From NCBI GenBank assembly GCA_964385175.1, contig CAYLNL010000004.1:62001-126000 (forward strand): 64,000 bases of DNA, in the 5' to 3' direction. Under the pieces are notes generated by a model. The model had not been told where the DNA came from. It did not search any database and worked only from the letters and a program-made list of their open reading frames with translations. Shown here in pieces: positions 8,499 to 18,696 of this stretch. Position numbers and translations under genes: made by a program. Every line of letters starts with the position of its first letter. Position 1 is the first letter of the stretch. Origin of the DNA: CAYLNL01 sp964385175. Lineage in GTDB: Bacteria; Bacteroidota; Bacteroidia; Flavobacteriales; Flavobacteriaceae.

Positions 8499-9662
8499 AT
8501 GTACCGCATACTCGTTATAGAAGATGAGCCCGCCATACGGAGAGTGCTTATAAAAATTCTCACAGAAGAAAACGAATTATATGAAGTGGAAGAGGCTGAA
8601 AATGGGCCGGATGGATTGGAGAAAATAAAAAAAGACGATTATGACCTTTTGCTGTGCGATATTAAAATGCCTAAGATGGATGGGATAGAAGTATTGGAGG
8701 TGGTTAAGAAACTAAAACCCGAAATCCCGGTAGTGATGATTTCCGGGCATGGTGATATTGAAACCGCTGTGCAGACCATGCGAATGGGCGCTTTTGATTA
8801 TATCTCTAAACCGCCCGACCTGAACCGGCTATTGAATACGGTGCGGAATGCTTTAGATAAAAAAGAACTCGTGACAGAAAACAAGTTGCTTCGGAAAAAG
8901 ATAAGCAAGCACTACGAAATGATTGGCGAAAGCGATGCCATGATGAAAATTAAAGAAATGATAGAGAAAGTGGCGCCTACTGATGCCCGGGTGCTCATTA
9001 CGGGCCCCAACGGAACCGGTAAAGAGCTCATAGCCCATTGGCTGCACCTGAAAAGCGAACGCTCTGAAAAATCTATGATAGAGGTAAACTGCGCCGCTAT
9101 TCCCTCAGAACTAATAGAAAGTGAACTTTTTGGGCATGTAAAAGGCGCTTTCACCTCTGCCGTGAAAGACCGTGCCGGCAAGTTTGAAATGGCAGATGGA
9201 GGCACTATTTTTTTAGATGAAATAGGAGATATGAGCCTTTCTGCCCAGGCAAAGGTGTTGCGAGCCTTGCAGGAAAACAAGATAACCCGCGTGGGCAGCG
9301 ATAGAGACATTAAAGTAAATGTACGTGTTATTGCCGCCACCAATAAAGACCTGAAACAAGAAATAAGCCAGGGAAAATTTAGAGAAGACCTCTATCATCG
9401 GCTTGCCGTCATTCTCATTCATGTACCTGCTTTAAATGAACGGAGTGAAGATATTCCCCTGCTGATAGCGTATTTTATAAATCAAATAGCTGAAGAACAG
9501 GGAACGCCACCCAAAAAAATATCTCCCAAAGCGGTTAAACTACTGCGGGAATATGACTGGACGGGGAACATCCGCGAGCTCCGCAACGTGGTGGAACGCC
9601 TTGTTATACTTGGTGGAAAGGAAATTACTGAAGAAGATGTAAAACTGTTTGCAGGGAAATAA
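8499..9662 (+). CDS. Sigma-54 dependent response regulator without DNA-binding domain
   Basis: NtrC-type protein of 387 residues: receiver domain 1-120 with phospho-acceptor Asp54 (LLLCDIKMP) and acidic pair ED at 8-9; AAA+ domain from about 140 with Walker A GPNGTGKE at 169-176, the sigma-54 contact loop GAFTSA at 216-221, Walker B GTIFLDEIGDM and R-finger region NVRVIAATN. The canonical loop is GAFTGA; a Ser replaces Gly here, which I recall as common in Bacteroidota. It ends about 60 residues short of a normal NtrC protein and lacks the C-terminal Fis-type helix-turn-helix, so it either binds DNA through a partner or acts from solution. No cognate kinase gene is adjacent. Confidence 0.9.
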   Translation: MYRILVIEDEPAIRRVLIKILTEENELYEVEEAENGPDGLEKIKKDDYDLLLCDIKMPKMDGIEVLEVVKKLKPEIPVVMISGHGDIETAVQTMRMGAFDYISKPPDLNRLLNTVRNALDKKELVTENKLLRKKISKHYEMIGESDAMMKIKEMIEKVAPTDARVLITGPNGTGKELIAHWLHLKSERSEKSMIEVNCAAIPSELIESELFGHVKGAFTSAVKDRAGKFEMADGGTIFLDEIGDMSLSAQAKVLRALQENKITRVGSDRDIKVNVRVIAATNKDLKQEISQGKFREDLYHRLAVILIHVPALNERSEDIPLLIAYFINQIAEEQGTPPKKISPKAVKLLREYDWTGNIRELRNVVERLVILGGKEITEEDVKLFAGK

Positions 9663-9704
9663 AGTAAAGAGTTCGGAATTCTGAATGTGTTAACACTATA
9701 ATTT

Positions 9705-11090
9705 ATGAAAAAACTACCTTTCCTGTTGATATTACTTTCATCGCTGCTGTTTTCCCAGAACCAGGATGAGCAACAACTAAAAAAAATATACGATGCCGCT
9801 TTAACCCAGGGCAAAAGCTATGATTGGCTTCGCTACCTTTCTAACCAGGTGGGAGGGAGGCTCTCTGGCTCATTCCAGGCAGAAAAAGCGGTGCAATATA
9901 CCAAAGAGCAGTTAGATTCGCTCGGGTTGGACAATGTGTGGCTGCAACCAGTAAAAGTGCCTAAGTGGGTGCGCGGCGCCCCCGAGTTTGCCTATATAGA
10001 AACAGCGCCCGGCATCACCACAAGCGTGCCTATATGCGCCCTCGGGGGTTCTGTAGCCACACCTGCCGGAGGCCTTAAAGCCCAGGTGATAGAAGTTCAC
10101 AATTTCAGCGAGTTGGAAAAACTGGGAAGTGAAAAAATAAAAGGGAATATTGTTTTTTATAATCGCCCCATGCAGCCCACTCTCATCAATACCTTTCAGG
10201 CTTATGGCGGCTGTGTGGACCAGCGTTACGCTGGCGCCAAAGAAGCTGCCAAATACGGTGCAGTGGGCGTTATTGTTCGTTCCATGAACCTGCGCTTAGA
10301 CGATTTGCCGCATACGGGGGTAATGGGCTATGAAGATTTACCTGCCAAACAACATATTCCTGCTGCCGCCATTAGCACTAACGGCGCTGAGCTGTTGAGC
10401 GCCATGTTGGCGCTGACCCCGGGTTTAAAATTTTATTTTAAACAAAATTGTAAGCAGTTTGACGATGTTCTTTCTTATAATGTGATTGGGGAGCTAAAAG
10501 GAACTGAGCGCCCTGACGAAATTTTGCTGGTGGGCGGGCATTTAGATTCATGGGATTTGGGAGATGGAGCGCATGATGATGGCGCTGGCTGTGTACAGAG
10601 CATGGAAGTGCTGCGCTTGCTGAAACTTACAGGATATAAACCGAAAAGGACAATACGGGCAGTGTTGTTTATGAATGAGGAAAATGGTTCGCGCGGCGGT
10701 CAAAAATATGCCGAGGAAGCTGCTAAAAAGAAAGAGCGACATCTCTTTGCTTTAGAGAGCGATGCCGGCGGGTTTAGCCCCCGTGGTTTTTCGTTTGAGT
10801 GTTCTGATGCCGATTTTTCTCGTATAGAGCGCTGGAAACCGCTCTTTGAGCCGTATCTTATTCATTATTTTAAAAGAGGCGGTGCTGGAGCTGATATCGA
10901 GCATTTGAAAAATGAAATGATTGTGTTGGCGGGCTTGCTGCCAGACTCACAGCGTTATTTTGACCATCACCACGCTGCTAATGATACTTTTGAATATGTG
11001 AACAAACGGGAGTTAGAATTGGGAGCGGCTACCATGACGGCATTGGTATATTTACTAGATAAGTATGGAACAGAGGCTTCTAAAAAATAG
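9705..11090 (+). CDS. Secreted M28-family metallopeptidase (aminopeptidase / carboxypeptidase Q-like)
   Basis: A 461-residue exported peptidase with an N-terminal signal peptide (MKKLPFLLILLSSLLFSQ). A PA-like insert lies around residues 120-230. The M28 zinc site is visible as GGHLDSWD, then GAHDDGAG with the bridging Asp, the catalytic Glu pair in MNEENGSRG, an ESDAGG segment, and a terminal zinc His in FDHHHAAND. All expected ligands are present. It should remove residues from peptides in the periplasm or outside the cell. Expressed alone, 42 bp after the regulator gene. A 10-bp palindrome gtgttaacac lies just upstream. Confidence 0.9.
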   Translation: MKKLPFLLILLSSLLFSQNQDEQQLKKIYDAALTQGKSYDWLRYLSNQVGGRLSGSFQAEKAVQYTKEQLDSLGLDNVWLQPVKVPKWVRGAPEFAYIETAPGITTSVPICALGGSVATPAGGLKAQVIEVHNFSELEKLGSEKIKGNIVFYNRPMQPTLINTFQAYGGCVDQRYAGAKEAAKYGAVGVIVRSMNLRLDDLPHTGVMGYEDLPAKQHIPAAAISTNGAELLSAMLALTPGLKFYFKQNCKQFDDVLSYNVIGELKGTERPDEILLVGGHLDSWDLGDGAHDDGAGCVQSMEVLRLLKLTGYKPKRTIRAVLFMNEENGSRGGQKYAEEAAKKKERHLFALESDAGGFSPRGFSFECSDADFSRIERWKPLFEPYLIHYFKRGGAGADIEHLKNEMIVLAGLLPDSQRYFDHHHAANDTFEYVNKRELELGAATMTALVYLLDKYGTEASKK

Positions 11091-11356
11091 TTTCTGTTTT
11101 ATTTCTGGTTGTTGGGTTTAAAGGATATCCTCAAATTAAGATGGAAAAGGGGTAATAATGAAAACAGGATATATTGTTTTATAAAAAATGTTTACTGGAA
11201 AATAACACTCGTTAATTTTGACTATAAAATAACTGAAGGACCCAAAGCAAAAACCAAAGCTATGGCGACGGTTAAAGAATTAGAGCTATAATACACAATT
11301 ATTTTGCGTTTTTAGCATCTTCGCACGAGTTTTCTATCGCAAAAAAGCATAACGCC

Positions 11357-14300
11357 CTACACCTGAGCGGGTAATATTTTTGGTCTCTTTAACCTTAGCT
11401 TTAGTTTATATACCAATAAAAAGGTTACGGGAACAATAACAAGCGTTAAAAACGTTGCGAAGGTAAGTCCAAAAATAACTGTCCATGCCAGTGGCCCCCA
11501 GAAAATAACATTATCGCCGCCAAAGTATATTTTTGGGTCAAGTTCTGTAAAGAGCGAGAAGAAATCAATGTTCAACCCCACTGCCAATGGCACCAATCCC
11601 AATACCGTTGTAATGGCAGTGAGGAGTACGGGCCGAAGACGCGCCTTCCCACCTTCTACAATGGCAGTTTTCACGTCTTCTATTGGTAAAAATGCCATTT
11701 CATCCATCTGTAAGGTTTCTTTTTTACGGTCTATTAAAAGCTGCGTGTAATCTAACAGTACCACCCCGTTATTCACCACAATGCCACCCAGTGAGATAAT
11801 TCCCATCATGGTCATAATAATCACAAACGTCATGTTGAAAATGACCAAGCCGAATAAAACGCCTATAAAACTCAGGAAAATAGCTAACATGATAATAAGC
11901 GGCTTAGAAATAGAATTAAACTGGAACAGCACTAACAATAAGATAAGCCCCAACCCGGAGGCAAGCGCTCCCAGTAGAAATTTCATATTTTCTTCCTGTT
12001 CTTCCATTTCCCCGGTAAATGAAAACTCTACGGTATGAGGTTTTTCAAAGTTTTCGAGATCTGACTTTAGACTGGCTACAATCTCGTTGGCGTTATAACC
12101 GGGCAATACGGCGGAATAGAGCGTTACTACCCGCTGGGCCTTACGGTGCTTGATGGCGCTGTATGAGGCGGTATTTTTACGCTCTACCACAGCGGCGACA
12201 GGAATTTCCTTTAACTGTCCGCTGGCGGCATCGCGAAAAGTAATTCGCTGGTTAAAGAGGGCACTTATATTATACCTGTTTTCTTCGTTGAACCGGATGT
12301 TGATATTGTAATCTTCGCCTCTTTCTTTATAAACACCTGCTTTTTCGCCAAACAAAGATCTTCGGAGTTGCATTCCCACCTGCCCGGCAGATACACCTAA
12401 TTCCCCTGCTTTTTCCCTATCCACGGTAATCTGCATTACCGGCTTGCTGCGGTTCACATCTAACTTCAATTCTTCCATACCAGCTATTCCTTTGCTATTT
12501 ATGAAATTGCGCATCTGTTCACCCGTATAAATCAATTCAGAATAATCATCGCCTTTAATTTCTATATTCACCGGATAACCTGCCGGGGGCCCTACCGGGT
12601 CTTTCTCCACGGACACTGTTACCCCAGAATAACGGTCTTTCAAAGCTTCCTGCACTTCGCTGCGCAGGTTTTCACTATCAAACCCGCGGCGGTATTTAAA
12701 CTCGCGTAAACTCACGGTAATTTTTCCTTTATGTGGCATTTCAGCTTTAGAACCCCCATCGGTAAGCGGGTTGCTGGCGCCTTCGCCTACCTGGGAAACA
12801 GCAGACTCTACCATGAAATTATATTCCTTATCCCTGTATTTAGATTGTTGTAAAACCTCATATACCCGTTTTTCAATATCTTTGGTAATGCCGTTGGTTT
12901 TGGCTATATCGGTGCCCTGGGGATATTCTATATATACTATAATCTGGTTAGGTTTGTTATCCGGGAAGAACTCTACTTTAGGGGCAGCGATTCCTACCAG
13001 GACAAAGGAAAGGAATAATAGCAAAATGGTACCACCTACAAAAAGATAGGGATTGCGTCCCCGTAGCGCATAGAGCAAGAATTTCTTGTATGAATTTTCT
13101 AACCAGACCAAAAAACCGTTTTGAAAGCGGGTGGCTATTTTTTTGAGAACGTATTTATATACCCAAAACATAATGGCAAAGAAAATCATGAGCGTTCCTA
13201 ACCCTCGTATAGCGCCGCCGGCAAAGACGAGTAACAAACCCAATCCACCTAAAATGAACGTTATTCGAAGGAGCGGTTTCCGGGGAATTTCGCGGTCTTT
13301 TACTTCCATAAATTCGGCTACCATAACAGAATTCATAAATACCGCTACAAATAGGGAAGAACCTAATACAATGGAAAGGGTTATGGGAAAATAAATCATA
13401 AACTCGCCCATTATTCCCGGCCACATGCCCAGGGGAATAAACGCCGCTACGGTGGTAGCGGTTGAAATAATAATGGGAACGGCTATTTCACCAATGCCTT
13501 TTTTGGCGGCTTCCCTGCGGCTCATGCCTTCTTCGTCCATAAGCCGATACACATTTTCTACCAGCACAATACCATTATCCACCAACATTCCCAAGCCCAT
13601 TACCAAAGCGAAAAGCACCATGGTGTTCATGGTATATCCCAGCATTTGCAATATCATAAAAGACATAAACATGGACATGGGAATGGCAAAGCCTACGAAA
13701 AGGGCATTGCGAAAGCCTAAGAAAAACATCAGCACACCTACTACGAGGATAATTCCAAAGATGATGTTATTTACCAAATCGCTTACTTGGTTGAGAGTTC
13801 GGGTAGATTGGTCATTAGCGATGCTTACTTCCAGGTCTTTCGGAAAATAATCTTGTTGCGCCTTGGTGATAATAGAGTAAATTTTCTCGGTAGCTTCAAT
13901 AAGGTTTTTCCCGGCTCTTTTTTTTACATCCAGCATCACTACACTTTCGCCAAACTCACGTGCGTAGGTGGTTTTTTCCTCTTCTTTAAACCGCACCTGG
14001 GCTATATCTTTTAAATAAATGGCACCGCCATCTGATTTTACCACGAAGTTCTCCAGTTGTTGGGGGTCGCTTATTTCGCCAATAACCCGTATTGTTCGCC
14101 GTTGATTATTTCTCACTAAATTCCCGGCAGATATGGTGGTATTACCTCGTTTTATAGCGTTTATAATATCATCAAAGCTAACTTTTGTCGCCGTCATTTT
14201 ATAAATATCAACAGCCACTTCCACTTCTTTATCTTGCGCTCCGCGAATATCTACTTCTTTTATTTCGGGCAGGATTTCAATTTTATCTTCGAGATACTCA

Positions 14301-14809
14301 CCGTATTCTTTTAATTTTTCAACCGGGTAATCTCCCTTTATATTGATATTTAAAATGGGTACTTCTTCTGATATATTGAGGTCAAAAACATTAGGCTCCA
14401 CCTTGGCGTCGTTGAAGGTAGGCCAATCTTCGCCCGATTTTATGGCATCTACCTCATCTTTAACCAGCTGTTTGGCGGCTTCTACCTCAATATCTTCATC
14501 AAATTCTACGGTAATAATAGAATAATCTTCCTGGGAGGTAGAAAGCACATCTACCACATTGCTCAGGTTTTTGAGGTTTTCTTCCAGCGGGTCGGTAATG
14601 AGGCGTTCTATATCTTCAGCAGTATTACCTGGATAAACGGAACTGATATATATTTTGGTTTCTTTTACCTCCGGAAAGTCCTCTCTCGGCATGGTATAGT
14701 AGGCAGATAGTCCCAGGTATAAAAAAAGCGCCATCCCCACATACATAATGGTTTTGTGGTGAATAGCCCAGGAGGAGGGGCCAAATTCTTTATCGGTATT
14801 CTGAGCCAT
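11357..14809 (-). CDS. RND family efflux transporter, inner-membrane pump
   Basis: A 1150-residue AcrB/HAE1-type RND protein, longer than the usual 1030-1050 because of inserts, among them about 60 extra residues near the middle helices (an FMEVKDREIPRKP loop and two added hydrophobic stretches). The N-terminal helix, the porter domain, a GMLVDNGIVLVENVYR helix carrying the proton-relay Asp, the second porter domain and final helices with GGIVVNNGVVLLDY can all be seen. The second half has Asn rather than Asp in the equivalent helix, as usual. It takes proton-motive force to export drugs, metals or lipids. Last gene of the tetR-tolC-ank-mfp-rnd operon; starts 2 bp after the MFP gene. Confidence 0.92.
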   Translation of the reverse strand: MAQNTDKEFGPSSWAIHHKTIMYVGMALFLYLGLSAYYTMPREDFPEVKETKIYISSVYPGNTAEDIERLITDPLEENLKNLSNVVDVLSTSQEDYSIITVEFDEDIEVEAAKQLVKDEVDAIKSGEDWPTFNDAKVEPNVFDLNISEEVPILNINIKGDYPVEKLKEYGEYLEDKIEILPEIKEVDIRGAQDKEVEVAVDIYKMTATKVSFDDIINAIKRGNTTISAGNLVRNNQRRTIRVIGEISDPQQLENFVVKSDGGAIYLKDIAQVRFKEEEKTTYAREFGESVVMLDVKKRAGKNLIEATEKIYSIITKAQQDYFPKDLEVSIANDQSTRTLNQVSDLVNNIIFGIILVVGVLMFFLGFRNALFVGFAIPMSMFMSFMILQMLGYTMNTMVLFALVMGLGMLVDNGIVLVENVYRLMDEEGMSRREAAKKGIGEIAVPIIISTATTVAAFIPLGMWPGIMGEFMIYFPITLSIVLGSSLFVAVFMNSVMVAEFMEVKDREIPRKPLLRITFILGGLGLLLVFAGGAIRGLGTLMIFFAIMFWVYKYVLKKIATRFQNGFLVWLENSYKKFLLYALRGRNPYLFVGGTILLLFLSFVLVGIAAPKVEFFPDNKPNQIIVYIEYPQGTDIAKTNGITKDIEKRVYEVLQQSKYRDKEYNFMVESAVSQVGEGASNPLTDGGSKAEMPHKGKITVSLREFKYRRGFDSENLRSEVQEALKDRYSGVTVSVEKDPVGPPAGYPVNIEIKGDDYSELIYTGEQMRNFINSKGIAGMEELKLDVNRSKPVMQITVDREKAGELGVSAGQVGMQLRRSLFGEKAGVYKERGEDYNINIRFNEENRYNISALFNQRITFRDAASGQLKEIPVAAVVERKNTASYSAIKHRKAQRVVTLYSAVLPGYNANEIVASLKSDLENFEKPHTVEFSFTGEMEEQEENMKFLLGALASGLGLILLLVLFQFNSISKPLIIMLAIFLSFIGVLFGLVIFNMTFVIIMTMMGIISLGGIVVNNGVVLLDYTQLLIDRKKETLQMDEMAFLPIEDVKTAIVEGGKARLRPVLLTAITTVLGLVPLAVGLNIDFFSLFTELDPKIYFGGDNVIFWGPLAWTVIFGLTFATFLTLVIVPVTFLLVYKLKLRLKRPKILPAQV

Positions 14810-14811
14810 GT

Positions 14812-15990
14812 TTATGGTTTTTGAGGTTGGTTGGTAATAGCAATTTCTTGTCCTTCTTTCACGTTTCTGGCACCCTCTTCAATAAGCCTATCTCCTTTTT
14901 GAAGCCCTTGTGTAACTTCTACCCAGCCTTCCTGGGTTTGCCCTGTTTGAATGATAGCTTTTTGGGCGATATAGGTTTCTGAGCTATCTTTTGGTTTGGC
15001 AAGATACACGTACTGGTCTCCTTCAGCATTTTCTGAAATGATGCTTTGGGGAATGATGATGGCCTGGGGGTTGGTATAATCCTTTATTTTTAAGCGTGCT
15101 GTGAGGTTGGGCTTAATAGTCCCCGAGGCGTTGGGTACATTTATTTCTACTTTAAAGGAGCGGTTATTGGGGTTAATAAAGTCGCTGGTTTGCGCTACGG
15201 TTGTTTCCAGTTTTTCACCTAACATGGGAAATTCTACCCATACGTTGCTTCCTTTTTTTACGCTGGTGAGGTATTTTTCAGGAACTTCAGCTTCAATATA
15301 CATATTGTTTAAATTCACAATGCGCATGAGGCGTGCACCAGGGTTTACCACAGTCCCTTGCTCGCTAAAAATATCATCGATAACACCCGGAAAGGGGGCT
15401 GTAACCGTAGTTTTGGCGAGTTGGGTGCTAAGTTGTTGCACCATGTTTTGCTGGGCTTCATAGGAGGTTTTGGCTTGCAGGTATTGAATTTCGGAGCCTA
15501 TTTTTTGCTCCCAAAGCCGTTTTTGGCGTTCGTAGGTGGTTTTTGCCAACTCTGCCTGGGCTTTTACCTGGGCTACTTGTTGTGCCAGGCCACCATCATC
15601 AATTTTAGCCAATAATTGTCCTTTACTTACTTTTTGCCCGGTTTTTACAAAAACACTCACTAAGGCACCAGAAAACTCGGCTTTAATTTCAATGTTTTGT
15701 TTAGTGGCTACATTTCCCTGGATTTCCACATAATGTGCAAAAAGGGTATCTTTTACGGAGCGAATGGTGACGCGCTCTAATTTTTTTAGGGTATCTAACT
15801 CGCGAATGGCATTATCTAACTGGGTTATTTTTGCCATGAGAGCATCGTATTGGGTTGTTAATTCAGCTCTTTTAGCCCGGATAGCACTTACATTTTTTTC
15901 TGAGATGAGTTCTTCTATGGTTTTTTCATTCTCATTTTTACACGAGCTTATAAGGAGTAGTAGAAGTATGGGAAAGAATATTTTTTTCAT
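14812..15990 (-). CDS. RND efflux periplasmic adaptor (membrane fusion protein)
   Basis: A 392-residue MFP lipoprotein with signal MKKIFFPILLLLLISSC (lipobox Cys17). Predicted architecture: N-terminal coiled-coil part, lipoyl half-motifs (GALVSVFVKTGQKVSKGQLLAKID and VTAPFPGVIDDIFSEQGTVV) around an alpha-hairpin with Gln/Ala-rich coiled coil, beta-barrel and membrane-proximal domains. It bridges the RND pump and the TolC channel. Gene order TolC - ankyrin protein - MFP - RND with very short gaps shows it belongs to this pump. Confidence 0.92.
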   Translation of the reverse strand: MKKIFFPILLLLLISSCKNENEKTIEELISEKNVSAIRAKRAELTTQYDALMAKITQLDNAIRELDTLKKLERVTIRSVKDTLFAHYVEIQGNVATKQNIEIKAEFSGALVSVFVKTGQKVSKGQLLAKIDDGGLAQQVAQVKAQAELAKTTYERQKRLWEQKIGSEIQYLQAKTSYEAQQNMVQQLSTQLAKTTVTAPFPGVIDDIFSEQGTVVNPGARLMRIVNLNNMYIEAEVPEKYLTSVKKGSNVWVEFPMLGEKLETTVAQTSDFINPNNRSFKVEINVPNASGTIKPNLTARLKIKDYTNPQAIIIPQSIISENAEGDQYVYLAKPKDSSETYIAQKAIIQTGQTQEGWVEVTQGLQKGDRLIEEGARNVKEGQEIAITNQPQKP

Positions 15991-16001
15991 AATGATTGGT
16001 G

Positions 16002-17318
16002 TTATTGAGATAAAATTTTTAAATAATCGGAGATGGGAGTATGTACTAATTGTTTTGCTTTTTTCCTGAAATTAAAATGAATGGCTCCTTTGTCATTAAA
16101 AAGTACTATAAGGTTATTGCCCACTGGTACGTCGGAAAAAAGAGATTTGTTTTCTTCTAATTGGGCGCAAATTCTGTGCATGAAACCCGTCATTGCCTCG
16201 GACTGAAATTCCATGGAGGGTTTAAAGCTGCCTCTTGTTAGCTTGTTCACCTCTTCGGTATCATCCAACGTAAAAATAACTTCTTCTATACGTTGAACGG
16301 CGGGGTTTGAAAATAGAGCGGAGGTATTGTACCTGAACTTTTTTTCAATTTCTTCTTCAGAAAGCTTTATAAGCGCTTTATCGTTTACATAGATAGATAC
16401 GCATGCACCTTCTTCTGTATACAGCATCATGTTTTCGAGCTTTTTACCAAGAGCATTACCATATTGGTATTCGTTTTTTATGGCGCGAATAATGTTTTCT
16501 GTTATTTTTTTCTCCAGCATTTCTATGGGTGATAGATTGTTGGGGTTTGTTTTTTTCTTTTCTTTGGGATGTTCATATTTTTGAGTTAACAGGTCTTTTA
16601 TTTTCATATCGGCTGCCAGGTTTGCAGGAAGATTTCCCTCTTTGTCTGTTACCTGGGTAGAAGCGTTGAATGCCAGTAGTAGTTCAGCGATTTTTGGGAA
16701 ATTGTTTTCTACGGCATAGTGCAGTGCTGTTTTTCCCATGGAATCTTGCGAATCTACAAAGGGAATGGTTGTACTTTTTCCATTTTTTCCGGTGATTTTT
16801 TTTTCCTCTTCTAACAGGGCATTTACCAGTTTAGTGTGGCCTTTTTTAGCAGCCAAATGCAGAGGGGTAGTGCCATCTTGTAACCGGATATTCACGTCCC
16901 AAACCCCGCCGTTTCGGATAGCGTCTTTTAATCGTGCCACTGAGCCGTCTAACGCAGCCGAAAAAAGGCTTTTCTTGTTGAGGAACGCTATACCGTTTAA
17001 GTGAGCTTTTAATAGGGATTCGATGGGTTTCCACCGTTTCTTCAGTATAAACGTTACATACCCATACTGCCATTCTTCTTCATACATACTATCGGTTGGA
17101 AGATATCCCTTGTAATCTTTAATCTCATAATCGGCATTGTACGTTAGGAGAAGTTCGATTGCTTTTGCGTTGTTGGTTTCAATGGCTTTATAGATAAGAG
17201 TTTTCCCGTCTTTGTCCTGGGCATTTATATCGGCGCCGTTTTTCAGAGCGGTGGCCAACGCTTCAAGGTTTGACGACATAAGGGCTTGAAATAACTCTTC
17301 CTGGTTCATGGTTTTCAA
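16002..17318 (-). CDS. Ankyrin-repeat protein inside the efflux operon
   Basis: A 438-residue soluble protein without signal peptide or membrane helices. Ankyrin repeats cover about residues 1-75 and 120-245, with GADINAQDKDGKTLIYKA and GTTPLHLAAKKGH as clear examples, separated by a spacer, for about five units. Residues 260-438 form a second domain of unknown type with a Lys-rich linker at its start. A start at either the ATG at 17318 or the one three codons later is possible. It lies between tolC and the MFP gene, 11 bp from the latter, so it is co-expressed with the pump. A scaffold or regulatory role is conceivable; no family recognised for the C-terminal domain. Confidence 0.75.
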   Translation of the reverse strand: MKTMNQEELFQALMSSNLEALATALKNGADINAQDKDGKTLIYKAIETNNAKAIELLLTYNADYEIKDYKGYLPTDSMYEEEWQYGYVTFILKKRWKPIESLLKAHLNGIAFLNKKSLFSAALDGSVARLKDAIRNGGVWDVNIRLQDGTTPLHLAAKKGHTKLVNALLEEEKKITGKNGKSTTIPFVDSQDSMGKTALHYAVENNFPKIAELLLAFNASTQVTDKEGNLPANLAADMKIKDLLTQKYEHPKEKKKTNPNNLSPIEMLEKKITENIIRAIKNEYQYGNALGKKLENMMLYTEEGACVSIYVNDKALIKLSEEEIEKKFRYNTSALFSNPAVQRIEEVIFTLDDTEEVNKLTRGSFKPSMEFQSEAMTGFMHRICAQLEENKSLFSDVPVGNNLIVLFNDKGAIHFNFRKKAKQLVHTPISDYLKILSQ

Positions 17319-17367
17319 TTTAGGTTTAAATAACGATATGGCTGTTTAAATTCACAGTTGTTGACCT

Positions 17368-18696
17368 TTATTGATTTAGCATTGCTTCCAGTTCGGCTTT
17401 ATGGGTAATAATGCTGAGCATTGCCTGCAAATATTCTTGCTGGGTGGCATAGAGCTGGGTTTGTGCTTGCCGTAAATCGAACCCGGAAGCTAACCCTTCT
17501 GCGTATTTAACCTGGTTTTTGTATTCAATACGCTCTGCCAGTTCCAGGTTTTTTTTAGAGGTCTGGTATTGCTCAATAGCCAATTGGTAGTCGCTGCGGG
17601 CGGTTTCTAACTCTAGTTGTAATTTTTGCTCAGTTTCGGTGAGTTGGGTTTTGGCTTTTTCCAGCTCAATGCGTGCGCGTTGCGTGCGTGCGCTGCGCGC
17701 TAAGGAGCTAAAAATAGGAATTCTAAGCTCTGCCCCTAAAAGGGAGGTGCCAAACCAGCGCTGCTCTCGCTGAAAAAAGGTAAAATCATTGCTAAAGCCT
17801 GTATATCCCCCGCTGAGAGAAGCGTTTAGCGACGGTAGTGCCCTGCTTTTTTCTAATTTGAGCAATAATTCCTGCGATTTTTGGCTGTTAAGGGCTATTT
17901 TGTAGTCTGTATTGTTTTCTACCGAGAAAGGGGTGGTGAGCAACTCTAAACGGGTACTTTCCAACGTAAGTGCTTCTAAGTTTTCTGTTACTGTTATGTG
18001 GGTGTCGGTGGGTATGCCCACTATAAAGCTAAGCATTTTATAAGTTATTTCGCGCAATCGCAACGCATGGTTATAGCTGTTAGTTATATGGCTAAGGGTA
18101 ATTTGCAACTGCTCTACGTTTTCCTCTTCTGTTAATCCATTTTCATACACCTGTTTGGTTTCGGTATAATTTTTTTCTAAGGTGGCTTTGTTTTTTTCTA
18201 AGATTTTTACCGATTCTTCAGCAAGGAGTACATTCCCATAGGCGTTTATAACGGCTTTACGCACTTCTAAATCGGTTTTTTCACGGGCGTTTTTAGAAAT
18301 TTCTAAAAATACTTTGGCAGATTGCAGCCCTACGAGATACGACCCGTCAAAAATGAGCTGTCGCAATGTGGCAGTGGCATTAACGTTTTGCTTGGTGCCG
18401 AAAACAATTTCTTCAAATGTTCCGGGAGGCCCTCCAAAAAACTCGGCAGGAATGAGTTGCACAGGTTGTTTTAGGTAGTGCTGAAAGCCGGCGTCGGCGC
18501 TCAGCTGTGGCAGGCCGGTGGCAATGGTTTCCCACTTTTGCTTTTCGGCGGCGTCTATGCTGCGGGCGGCGTTAAGAGCGCTCCGGTTGTTTTGGAGAGC
18601 AAAACTGATGGCTTCGCGCAACGAAAACTGGTATTTTTCCTGGCTGGTAGCTAAAAGGGTGGTAAAAACGGCGAAGAGAGTAATTAACTTTTTCAT
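17368..18696 (-). CDS. TolC family outer-membrane efflux channel
   Basis: A 442-residue TolC-like protein with signal peptide MKKLITLFAVFTTLLATSQ. Two halves of long amphipathic coiled-coil helices alternate with short beta segments, and SLREAISFALQNNRSALNA at the start is the standard TolC N-terminal helix. It forms the outer-membrane duct for the RND pump. Its start overlaps the end of the tetR gene by 4 bp (ATGA-type), so expression follows the repressor. Normal length for OEP proteins in this phylum. Confidence 0.92.
   Translation of the reverse strand: MKKLITLFAVFTTLLATSQEKYQFSLREAISFALQNNRSALNAARSIDAAEKQKWETIATGLPQLSADAGFQHYLKQPVQLIPAEFFGGPPGTFEEIVFGTKQNVNATATLRQLIFDGSYLVGLQSAKVFLEISKNAREKTDLEVRKAVINAYGNVLLAEESVKILEKNKATLEKNYTETKQVYENGLTEEENVEQLQITLSHITNSYNHALRLREITYKMLSFIVGIPTDTHITVTENLEALTLESTRLELLTTPFSVENNTDYKIALNSQKSQELLLKLEKSRALPSLNASLSGGYTGFSNDFTFFQREQRWFGTSLLGAELRIPIFSSLARSARTQRARIELEKAKTQLTETEQKLQLELETARSDYQLAIEQYQTSKKNLELAERIEYKNQVKYAEGLASGFDLRQAQTQLYATQQEYLQAMLSIITHKAELEAMLNQ

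Noticed and set aside
11109..11291. A 60-codon open frame between the M28 peptidase and the RND gene
   Set aside because: No recognisable motif, atypical composition and no promoter; the 266-bp gap probably holds only 3' ends of two convergent genes.
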